A stretch of DNA of 21,396 bases from Pedosphaera sp. (GTDB lineage Bacteria > Verrucomicrobiota > Verrucomicrobiia > Limisphaerales > SIAT01). Shown here in pieces: positions 1 to 9,100 of the stretch (within the stretch, counting starts at the first letter, position 1; each line of letters begins with the position of its first letter). A model generated the notes under the pieces. The model did no database searches. It was not told the DNA's origin and worked only from the letters and a program-made list of their open reading frames with translations. The stretch covers positions 1 through 21,396 of the forward strand of contig SIAT01000010.1 of NCBI GenBank assembly GCA_009691645.1. The letters run 5' to 3'. The position numbers were made by a program, and so were the translations under genes.

Positions 1-825
1 CAACACAACGGCCGCTTCCCGCAATCCTTCGACAGCGTGCTCGCTCTGCCCGGCATCGGCCGCTACACCGCCGGCGCCATCTGCAGCATCGCCTACAATC
101 TGCCAACGCCGATTCTCGACGGCAACGTCATCCGCGTGCTCACCCGACTTTTTGGCATCGGCACGAATCCAAAAGAAAAACCGACCAACGAACAGCTCTG
201 GACACTCGCGCGCGCGCTCGTTGAAGCAGCCCATCATCTTCCGCCATGTCGCGATGACAACGCGCCTCGCTGCTCGCATCTGAACCAATCGCTCATGGAA
301 CTCGGCGCGCTCATCTGCACACCGCAGAATCCTCGCTGCGCGGATTGCCCCGTGCGCCGCCACTGCGTCGCGCACCGCGAAAATCGCACCGCAGAATTGC
401 CGAGCGTCGGTCCGCGCACGAAAGCCACAGCGCGCCGTTTCATCGCCTTCGTCGTCGAACGTGACGGCACGTTCCTCGCTCGCCAGCGTCCAGCGGGCGT
501 GGTGAATGCGCATCTTTGGGAATTCCCGAACGCCGAAGCTGACGCGCGCGTTGCGCGTGTCCCTGCTCGTGATTCGCTCGCGCAATTCGCCGGCAAGCAA
601 CTCGGTCTCTCGCTCACGAACTTCACGCCGCTCGCCACGGTGCGCCACTCGATCACGCGTTACCGCATCACGCTCGAAACGCACCGCGCCCGTTGGTCCG
701 GAAAGAACGGCTCGACGAAAGACATCGGCCGCTGGTTGAGTTTGGAAGAATTACACGCACTGGCTTTCACCAGCGCGCACCGGAAGATTCTGGAACGACT
801 GCAACCGACTGCCGTCACTTGCTGA
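1..825 (+). CDS. mutY: Adenine DNA glycosylase MutY, 5'-truncated by window edge
   Basis: MutY removes adenine mispaired with 8-oxoguanine or guanine in base-excision repair in the cytoplasm. The reading frame is open from base 1, so the start and the N-terminal catalytic Glu lie outside the window. Visible from the N-terminus (counting from base 1): the helix-hairpin-helix motif LPGIGRYTAGAI (residues 16-27), the glycosylase aspartate in PILDGNV (D40), and the 4Fe-4S cluster cysteines C106, C113, C116 and C122 with the MutY spacing C-X6-C-X2-C-X5-C. A C-terminal MutY NUDIX-like domain follows from about residue 144 (FVVERDGTFLARQRP, then LWEFPNAE); it reads the 8-oxoG strand. That C-terminal domain separates MutY from endonuclease III. 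A GTG at 37 falls inside the HhH motif and is not a start. The 3' end overlaps the convergent membrane-protein gene by 11 bp. Confidence 0.95.
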   Translation, partial: QHNGRFPQSFDSVLALPGIGRYTAGAICSIAYNLPTPILDGNVIRVLTRLFGIGTNPKEKPTNEQLWTLARALVEAAHHLPPCRDDNAPRCSHLNQSLMELGALICTPQNPRCADCPVRRHCVAHRENRTAELPSVGPRTKATARRFIAFVVERDGTFLARQRPAGVVNAHLWEFPNAEADARVARVPARDSLAQFAGKQLGLSLTNFTPLATVRHSITRYRITLETHRARWSGKNGSTKDIGRWLSLEELHALAFTSAHRKILERLQPTAVTC

Positions 826-2293
826 CCGGCACCGGCACGGCGTCCACCTCAATGCGATTGCCGCCGATGACAGCGCGGCCCTGCACACGCGGCGCAGGCG
901 CAAGTTGCTGCTGCTGCTTCACGCCACCGAGATCGCGCTGATTGCCTGCCGCGTCTTTGGCTGCCGCGCCCTTCAGTTGTGATTCCGGCACCATCACCGG
1001 CATCTGATAATTCCCCTCGAACAACACGCGCTGGCGCAGGCTGCGGTTGGTTCCGATGACTTGGAAATCGAACGCCTCGGCCGACACTTTGGACTGTTCC
1101 TGGCGGAGCTGCACCGCGCGATTGCCCAACAACTCATCGCGCTTGACCGGCTCCTGTTTCATCTCTTCGCGCCGAGCGTCGGGAGCGATCTTGCGGCCCG
1201 CCTCGCCGACGACCACGTTGCCGAGATAAACCGAGCCGTCACTGTCCACCACGCGCACGACGTCGCCTTCGCGTTCGAGTTGGAAATTCACCAGCACACG
1301 CGGCTCGCCAGGCGCATTCAAGTTGCGGCGATACGCCTGCTGCTCCCGCGCAGCCGTCTGCGAGAAGTTCTGCTGCAAGTACGACGCGCCCTGCGCACCG
1401 TCAGCTTTATTTGTCTTCTCGTTCACGCCACGCACGGCGAAGCCAGTCGGCCCACCAGCGCCGGAAAATGCCGCAGCCGGAGAGATCGCCGCGGACGGCG
1501 CGACTTTCTTCGCGGTGAGCAAAGTGTTCGCTGCTTCATTGAATGCGTCCGCTTTCGTTTCGCCTTCTTTGGCTTCTTTTGATGCAGCCGGTTTGTCCGA
1601 AGAAGCCAACTGAGGCTCGTTGGGCGCGCGGCGCACCACGGACATGTTCAACGCACGCGACTTCGCGGCAGTGATGGCACTGGCTGAAGGCGCGCCGGGC
1701 GCGATCTCGGCGGGCGGCGTGGCGGCGAGAACGTTCTTCACTGGCGCGGATGCCCTCGCCAAATCCGACGACACCCCGGCGCCAGCTTCGGCTCCTGCTC
1801 GGCCAGCAGATGCAACACTGTTCGGTTGCGGCGACCGCGTAACCGGAGCCGTTGCCGAAGACGGCGCGGGAGCAGCGGCATTGGGGAGAGGAAGATTCTC
1901 GGCCAGTTTATTAGCGGTCGCAGCAGCAGTCTCCGCATATTTTCCGGCCGGTGCCGCGAGTCTCTCGAACGTATCAGCCTCGGAGACGGACTTCGGTGAG
2001 CCGGCAAATTTCGCGGGCTTGGGTTGCTGTGAATCACTGACCAAGACGCCGATTACAGCGGCGACGACGCCGACCGCGGCGATCGCCAGCGCGTTGAAAG
2101 ACCAGCGGCCGAACAGGCCGATGTCTTCGGCGGGTGCGACTTCAGCCACGGGCCGCGCGTGAGTGCGGGCAGCCTCGGCCTGCAGCAGGCGGCGCGTGGC
2201 CGGGTGCAGTTCGTGCGGTGCGGCCTCGGCCCGGCGCTGTTGCGCGTAGGCTTTCAGCCATTCTTCGCTTCGGTTTTGCGGTTCGTTTGTCAT
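815..2293 (-). CDS. Single-pass membrane protein in anti-sigma position, low-complexity periplasmic part
   Basis: A 492-residue protein of no family I can name. A charged, probably cytoplasmic N-terminus (residues 1-63, with WLKAYAQQRRAEA and LHPATRRLLQAEA) is followed by one membrane helix at about 66-86 (NALAIAAVGVVAAVIGVLV). Next comes a long Ala/Pro/Ser-rich stretch (about 90-300) and a more structured C-terminal part (about 320-492) containing VLVNFQLEREGDVVRVVD and AFDFQVIGTNRSLRQRVLF. The ATG lies 6 bp after the stop of the ECF sigma gene, so the two are almost certainly co-transcribed. That position and topology fit an anti-sigma or sigma-regulating protein. However, the N-terminus lacks the HxxxCxxC zinc motif of the common anti-sigma domain, so the role is inferred from context only. 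The 3' end overlaps mutY by 11 bp in convergent orientation. Confidence 0.75.
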   Translation of the reverse strand: MTNEPQNRSEEWLKAYAQQRRAEAAPHELHPATRRLLQAEAARTHARPVAEVAPAEDIGLFGRWSFNALAIAAVGVVAAVIGVLVSDSQQPKPAKFAGSPKSVSEADTFERLAAPAGKYAETAAATANKLAENLPLPNAAAPAPSSATAPVTRSPQPNSVASAGRAGAEAGAGVSSDLARASAPVKNVLAATPPAEIAPGAPSASAITAAKSRALNMSVVRRAPNEPQLASSDKPAASKEAKEGETKADAFNEAANTLLTAKKVAPSAAISPAAAFSGAGGPTGFAVRGVNEKTNKADGAQGASYLQQNFSQTAAREQQAYRRNLNAPGEPRVLVNFQLEREGDVVRVVDSDGSVYLGNVVVGEAGRKIAPDARREEMKQEPVKRDELLGNRAVQLRQEQSKVSAEAFDFQVIGTNRSLRQRVLFEGNYQMPVMVPESQLKGAAAKDAAGNQRDLGGVKQQQQLAPAPRVQGRAVIGGNRIEVDAVPVPVSK

Positions 2294-2299
2294 CTCCAG

Positions 2300-2917
2300 C
2301 TAGGGGTTAGACGGCAAGGTGCCGATTTTCTCCCGTGAAAATATCCGGCGCAGCGCGGCCTCGAATTTGTCGCGGCATTTGCTCAAGCGCGAGCTGACGG
2401 TTTTCTCGTTCAAATCAAGCGAGGCGCTGATTTCCTTGTAATCGAGGTCGGCGAAGTAGCGCAGTTCGAGAATCTCCTGACACGGGCCGCCGAGTTCCTC
2501 GAGGGCTTGGCCGACGAATTTCCATTGCTCGGCACGGAGCAGCGCGGCGTCCGGCGAGGGCAACGGGCTGGCGGGATCGATGGCGGGCGTGTCCTCGCCC
2601 GGTTCGGGATGCAGCGAGAGCGGCACCTTTCCGCCGCCACGTTTCTCGGCGAACTGCTTGGCGCGATAATCGCGCGCCTTGTTCGCGGCGATGCGGAAGA
2701 TCCAGGTTTGAATCTGGCTGCGACCGCTGAAGCTGGCGAGGTGCTTGATGACGGAGAGGAAGGTTTCCTGGCAGACCTCCTCGACATCCTCGTGCGTGAA
2801 ACCAGGCGCGATCTGCAGCACGAAGCGGCCGGTCGCCGCGTAATGGCGATCGAACAACTCATCCCACGCCGCCGCCTCACCCCGCAGGCAGCGCGCGAGC
2901 AACGCACTCTCATCCAT
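2300..2917 (-). CDS. ECF-family RNA polymerase sigma factor
   Basis: A 205-residue sigma-70 family factor of the extracytoplasmic-function type, with regions 2 and 4 only. Region 2 spans about residues 5-92. It includes the helix with VEEVCQETFLSV, used for core binding and -10 recognition, and TWIFRIAANKARDYRAK. A Pro-rich linker (about 98-125) leads to region 4 (about 132-192), whose helix-turn-helix reads YKEISASLDLNEKTVSSRLS and should contact the -35 element. I chose the ATG at 2917; an in-frame GTG at 2926 would add three residues. The membrane protein at 2293-815 follows after 6 bp, and the giant envelope gene is divergent across about 250 bp. This layout suggests a factor controlled by its membrane neighbour. 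Its regulon cannot be read from this window. Confidence 0.93.
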   Translation of the reverse strand: MDESALLARCLRGEAAAWDELFDRHYAATGRFVLQIAPGFTHEDVEEVCQETFLSVIKHLASFSGRSQIQTWIFRIAANKARDYRAKQFAEKRGGGKVPLSLHPEPGEDTPAIDPASPLPSPDAALLRAEQWKFVGQALEELGGPCQEILELRYFADLDYKEISASLDLNEKTVSSRLSKCRDKFEAALRRIFSREKIGTLPSNP

Positions 2918-3166
2918 TCCGGTCACAGCGCAGTAAATACAGTAGATTCAGGCACGGCAGTTTAGCGGGACGAGCCGGAGAATCCAGCCTTTCCCCCGCG
3001 ATCTGGGAAATTTCCACGGGAGTATTCGCTCGCGGCTTGCCGTCTCACGTCCGCTCGAAAGCGATTTAGCTGCGGCTATTTTGAACTAGCAAATGGAAGT
3101 TGAACTGATAGAAATCACCCACCGCACCCTGATCGGCAGCGCGGATTGATTTTACCCAATCTCCCC
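2918..3166. promoter_or_regulatory. Divergent intergenic region between ECF sigma gene and giant envelope gene
   Basis: A 249-bp spacer with no gene that must hold both divergent promoters. It is more AT-rich than its surroundings around 3060-3120. Visible elements are a perfect 10-bp palindrome GGAAATTTCC (3006-3015), a direct repeat TTGAACT at 3081-3087 and 3100-3106 (19-bp period), and a pair of CAGTA repeats at 2931-2935 and 2940-2944 just upstream of the sigma gene. I could not place a convincing -35/-10 pair for either gene. The region may include an ECF-type promoter that I cannot recognise without knowing the sigma factor's consensus. Confidence 0.45.
3081..3106. repeat. Direct repeat TTGAACT x2, 19-bp period
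   Basis: Two exact copies of TTGAACT occur at 3081-3087 and 3100-3106, about 60 bp before the ATG of the giant gene. The spacing is close to two helical turns, so both copies would lie on the same face of the DNA, as expected for tandem operator half-sites. Chance occurrence of a 7-mer pair is possible. Confidence 0.3.
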
Positions 3167-6100
3167 ATGAAGCAACCCCACCTGATCGGCCACTCCATAC
3201 TCCTCTCTGCCGCCGTCGCGCTACTCGCCCTCGCCGCGCCGCTGCGCGCGCAGGTGCCGCCCGCGCCGGACGCCAGCACCAACGTCGCCGAGGTCGTCAC
3301 CATCCACACGGTGCGCTTCGAAGGGACGCTCGCGGAGAGTGAAGCGCGTTTTGCCACGACGCTTGATGTCGAATCCACCGCCACCCGCGATCGTGTGTTG
3401 CCGCTCTTCAGTGGCAACGTGGCCGTAATCGCCGCGCCTGGCGCTTTCCCCGAGGGGCTTCGGCTCATTCGTACCGGTCAGGAATACCATCTCGTCATCA
3501 CCAAGCCGGGCCGTTATCAGGCCAAGTTCGAACTGGCCGCCAAGGTGACCAAGACCGAGCCGTGGCGTTCGGTCAACTTCACGGCTCCCGCCGCCGCCAT
3601 CGCTTCGATCACCGCGCAGGCCGCCGGCGCGATGGAAGTGCAACTGCTCTCCGGTACCGCGCAACCGGGTGCGGACAAATCCATCGTGCGCGGTTTCCTC
3701 GGCGCGGATCGTCTCGTGTCGCTGCGCTGGCAAAGTAAAGCCGCCGAAGAAGCGCGCAAGGCGCTGCTCATCGCCGAGACCATCGCCAGCGTGCACGTCA
3801 CTCCGAGCGTGGTGAAATACACCACCGAACTCCGCTACGAAGTCGTGCAGGGGAAACTGACCAACCTCACCGTCGCGCTGCCCGCCACGCAGGCCATCAC
3901 CAAGCTTCAGGGTGAACAGATCCGCGACTGGCGCGTGAAGGCCGAGAACGGACGGCAGACGCTCACTATCGATTTCATCAAGCCGGTCGAGAAGAGTTCC
4001 GTGCTCGTCCTTTTCACCGAGCAGGCGATCGAGGGCGCTACGGCCGCCATCGTCCCGCCGCAGCCGCTCGAGACGGAGCGCGAGAATGGCACACTCACCG
4101 TCACCGCCGAGGATGTGCTGGTGGAGACCGATACCGCCACCGGCCTGCGCCAGATGAACGCCGCCGCCGGTGCGGTGGCTGCGTGGCAGTTCTTCGGCCG
4201 TCAAAATCTCGCGCTTTCACTCAAGCTCCGCAAAATCGATCCCGTGGTGAACCTCGCCGACCGCGTCACCGTGCGTCTCGAGGAGGCCCGCCTGCTCGTC
4301 GCGCACTCGCTCGCGCTCAATGTCGAGAAGGCGGGCATCTATTCGCTCGAGTTCGCGCCGCAGACTAATTTCGTCGTCGCCAGTGTCACCGGCGAGGGGA
4401 TCGAGGATTGGAAAGCCACCGGCGGCAAGCTCACGGTGAACTTCGCGCGCCGCTTGCTGGGGCGCCGCCAGATCGAGGTGCAGATGGAGCAAGCGCTCAA
4501 GACGTTCCCCGAGTCTGTCCCTGTCACCGCGCTTCGCGCCGCGGGCGCAGCGAAGGAGACCGCGCAGATCGGTGCCGCCGGTGCCGCGGGCATCCAGCTC
4601 AAGACCGGCGTGCTCACGGGCGCACGCGAAGTGCCCGTCACCGCGCTCGGCCTGCGCACGGGCGAGACTCTCGCCTACACGGCCGAGCAGCCCGATTGGT
4701 CGCTCAAGTTGGGCGCGGAGAAACTCCCCGCGCGCGTCATCGCCGAAGTGTTTAATCTCGTCACCATCGGCGATGGTTTGCTCGGTGGCAGTGCCACCAT
4801 CCGCTACGGCATCCTCAATCAAGGCGTGCAGGAGTTCAAAGTGCGCGTGCCCGTCGCGTGGAAGAATGTCGAGTTCACCGGCCCGAACATCCGCCGCAAG
4901 GAAGCCGCAGTAGCCGGGACGAACGCGGTCACCGCCGATTGGACCGTCAGCTTGCAGGACAAAGCGTGGGGCGGTTACACGCTCGTCATCACCTACGACG
5001 CGCAGTTCGATCCGCACAAAGCCACATTGCCCATCGGCGGCGTGCATGTGCTCGGCGTCGACCGCGAGGCCGGCGGCGTGGCCGTCACCAGCGCGGCGAA
5101 CCTCGAGTTGAAACAGGTGAAGACCGATTCCCTCCGGCGCGTGGATGAAGCCGAGCTTTCCGCCAACGACCGCGCGCTCATCACCCGCCCCGTGCTACTC
5201 GCCTATCAGTACGAGGGCGCGAAGTACGACCTCGCCGTGGCCGTCACCCGCTTCACCGAGTTGCCCGTGCTCGCCGCGGTGGCCGACCGCACGCAGCTCA
5301 CCACCGTCCTCACCGAGCAGGGCCAGATGCTCACGCAGGCGTCGTTCATGCTGAAGAACAACGACAAGCAATTCCAGCGCTTCACCCTGCCGTCCGGCGC
5401 CAATTTCTGGAGCGCCTACGTGAACAACCAACCCGCCAAGGTCGAGAAAGAAGGCGACGCCTATCTCGTCCCGCTCCCGCGCAGCGCGAATCGCAATGAG
5501 ACCATCGCCGTGGACCTCGTGTATGCGCAGAACACCACCTCGCTCGCCCGCCGCGGCCTCGCCGGTTTCTGGCCCGTGAAAGTCGCGCTTGCCGCGCCCA
5601 CCAACGACGTGCCCAACACCTACAACGAGTGGGAGCTTTACGTCCCCGCCAACCAGCGCCTCGGCGCGTTCGACGGCAACATGATTGTCGCCCGCGGCAC
5701 CACTTACAGTTGGCGCGACGCTTGGAACGAATGCCTCGCCTACTACCGCCGCCACGCCGGCGCATTCATCGCATTGCTCTTCGTCCTCATCGCGCTCTCC
5801 GTGGTCGTGTACGGCATCGTCACCGCCGTCCAGCGCGGCTGGCGCGCCGCGGCCGGGGTGGCTGTCACCGCGCTCATCTTGTTCGTGCTTTTGGGGATGC
5901 TCCTGCCAACGATTAACTCGAAGTACGCCACCTCGAAAGGCGCCGACCCTTCCGCCCTCACTCTCCACAACCTCAGGGGCGACGATGCGGAGAGTCTCGC
6001 CGGCGAACGCATGGAAACCGACCGCTTGCAGCGATTCCCGCAACCGAACAGCCCCGCCGCCGATCTGCCCGCAGACAAGTCTGTAGCGGCTTTGAAAAAA

Positions 6101-9100
6101 GACGATGCCACCCGCGAAAGGGGCGCTCATGGGCCGGGCAGCAGCACCTCCGGAAAGAAGATGCCGACGCAGGAGATGCAGGCGACCCAACCGCCGCAGA
6201 CACCGCCACCAGTGATGACTGCTACGGGGATGAAGGGAGAGGCTCTCGCCAAGGAAAAGGAATCCCTCATCAGCGGTTCCGGCAGCATTCTGGCTGGTGC
6301 CACCACGCGACGCGGCCTCATTCCCGGAAACCAGCCGACGGGCGAGGTCGCGGACGGCGTTCTCACGACGGACGGAAGAAAATCCATCGGTGGCGGTGGC
6401 GGCTTTGGTTTTGCTGGCGGAGGCGAAGGTGAAGGCGCAGCGATGACCGCCGGCATCCGACCCATCCGCGTCGAGATCCCGCGCAGCGGCCAGCGCATCG
6501 TTTTCACCAAGGCACTCAACGTGAACCGCGAGCCGCTCCGCATCGAGGCGCTCACGATGGAAGTGCAGAAGCTCAACCTCCTCCGCGCGCTCGCGCAGGT
6601 CGCCGCGTTCCTCGCCGGCCTGTTCGTGCTCTGGAAGCAGAGTCACCAAAAGCACCGCGACACTTTCCGCATCACCTTCGGTCTCGCGCTCGTGCTCGGT
6701 TCGATCGCCTACTTCCTGCTCTCGCAGCGATTGCTCGGTGATGCGCTCATCGCGCTACCGCCGCTGCTGGTCGCCGCGCTCGTGATCTGGCAGGCCACGC
6801 GCCTCATCACGCGCCTCTGGCGCAATCGCAGGAAATCGCCCCCGGCCGCGCCGCCCTCGGCTGAACCGCCGATCGTCCCGGCCACCGTCGCGCTCCTCTT
6901 CGCATTCTTCTCCCTCGCGCAATCGGCGGTGGCCCAGCCGGCCACCTTGCCGGCGGTGACGCGGCCGATCGAGGTTCTCATCCTGCCGGAGCCGCCGCTC
7001 GAGGTGCCCGGTGGCCCACGCGTCATTCGCGAGCTGCAGTTGCAGGACCGCAACGGCACCAAGTTCGAGATCAATCAGGAGACGCCTTACACCGGCAAAG
7101 TCGTCGGCCTCTTCGAGAACAAACAGCGCCGTTTCGAGGCAGGTTATAAGGACGGCAAAGCCGACGGCCTCGAGACTCATTGGTTCGACAACGGACAGAA
7201 GGCGCGCGAAGCCGGCCACAAGAACGGCCTCGCCGAGGGGGTGACCACCCTGTGGTTCCGCAACGGACAGAAGAGCGAGGAGATTGGGTTCCTCGCCGGC
7301 AAACGCCACGGCGATAGCCGCGCGTGGCATGCCACGGGCAAGCCCGAACGCGAGATGACCTACCTCCACGGCGAGCCGCACGGGCTAGCGCGTTTCTGGC
7401 ACGCCAACGGCAAGCCGGCCAAGGAAGTTCTCTGGCACGAAGGCCGCCAGCTCAGTTACGAGCTGTTCGATGACCGCGGCGTTGCCATCAGCAGCGTCAC
7501 CAACGCCGTCACGCTCGTCGCCGCCGTTTACACCGCGGCCGTGCGCGAGCAGGTGGCCGAGATTGAGGCCGATCTCGATTTCACCGCGCTCAAACCGCGC
7601 CAGCGTTTCCAACTCTTCGGCGACGACGTCGCGGTCGAGAGCTTCACCAGCACGAGCAAGGACGCCAAGTTGCTTCGCGAAGGCAGCAATCTCGTGCTCT
7701 GGCTGCCCGAAGCCGGCCCCGCCAAGGTGCGCGTGAAGTTCCTCGCGCGCCTCCTCGGCGATGCCGCCAAGCGCCAGTTGAGCTTCGCCATCCCGCCCGC
7801 GCTCACCAGCACGCTCGCCATCACGATCAACGAACCGGAGGCCGTGGTGGACCTGCCCACCGCGGTGACCTTCAAGACCGCGCCGGCCGCGCAGCAGACG
7901 CGCGTGGACGGCACCATCGGCGCCGCCGACCGACTGGAGTTGGCGTGGACGCCGCGCGTGAAGAAGGCCGATGAGATCGCGGCGACCGTTTTCGTGCAGA
8001 ACGCCGTGCTCGTCAGTTTCGAAGGCGGCGTCATCCGCAGCCGCGCGACGCTCGATTACCAGATCACTCAAGGCGAGCTGCGCTCGGCGCGCGTGCGTCT
8101 GCCCGCCGGCCAGAAACTGATGCGGGTCGAGGGTGACCAGGTTCGCACGTGGCGGAGCGTGGATGAGAAGGGCGAGAACATTCTCACCGTCGAGCTGGCC
8201 AAAGGCGTACCGACCGCGTGGCGGCTGCAGTTGGAGTTGGAGCAACCGCTCTCCGCCCCGCCCGCGGCGGTGAAGGTCGCCGTGCCACAGGCGCTCGATG
8301 TGAAACGCGAGACCGGCCTCATCGGCATCAAGATGAGCGACGACCTCAACTTCACCGCCGACACCACGAGTGATTTGCAGAAAGTGGACACCACCGAGTT
8401 CACCCGCGCGGTGGCCCTGCCGGATGCCGCCGCCGCGAACGCGTGGCGTTTCGTGAAGCCCAACACCGCGCTCGCCGGCCGTGTTGAAGCCGTCCAACCG
8501 CAGATCGAAGCGGTCGCGCATCATCACCTGCGCATAACCACCGATGAGCTTCTCATCGCGAGCCAGGTGGATTACACGATCAAACGTGTCGGCGTCTTCA
8601 CCCTGCGCCAACTCCTGCCGGCAGCCTACCGCGTCGAGCGCGTGACCGGCGCCCAGATCGCGCAATGGATCGAGAAGACCGAGGGGACGAACCGCGTGCT
8701 CGAAGTCACGCTCACCGAGCGCACGATCGGCCATTACCCGCTGCGCGTGGATCTCTCCCAGCTCATCAAGGAAGTGCCCAAGTCCGTCGCCTCCGCCGGC
8801 GCGCACCCGATCGGCGTGCAGAAGCTCACCGGCTTCGTCGCCGTCTCCGCCGAGGAAGGTGTGCAGGTGAAGACCGAGGCCTTCGACGGCCTCACCGAAA
8901 TCCCCGTGAGCGGCTTGCCGGCAATCACCATCGCGCCGAACGCAGCGCCGCAGATGCAATCGAAAACACAGATACCGATCGTCCTCTCCGCTGCCGGCAC
9001 GCTGGCTTTCAAGTTCATCACCGCCGAGCCGGCCCCGCTGCCGGCGTGGAAGCTCCGCGTCGCCACCGAGCGCATTGATTCGTGGGTGCGCGCCGAGGTC

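Noticed and set aside
5195..6655. A 486-codon minus-strand open frame opposite the giant gene
   Set aside because: Same antisense codon-bias effect, with low-complexity composition and no recognisable domain; the plus-strand frame encodes clear membrane helices here.
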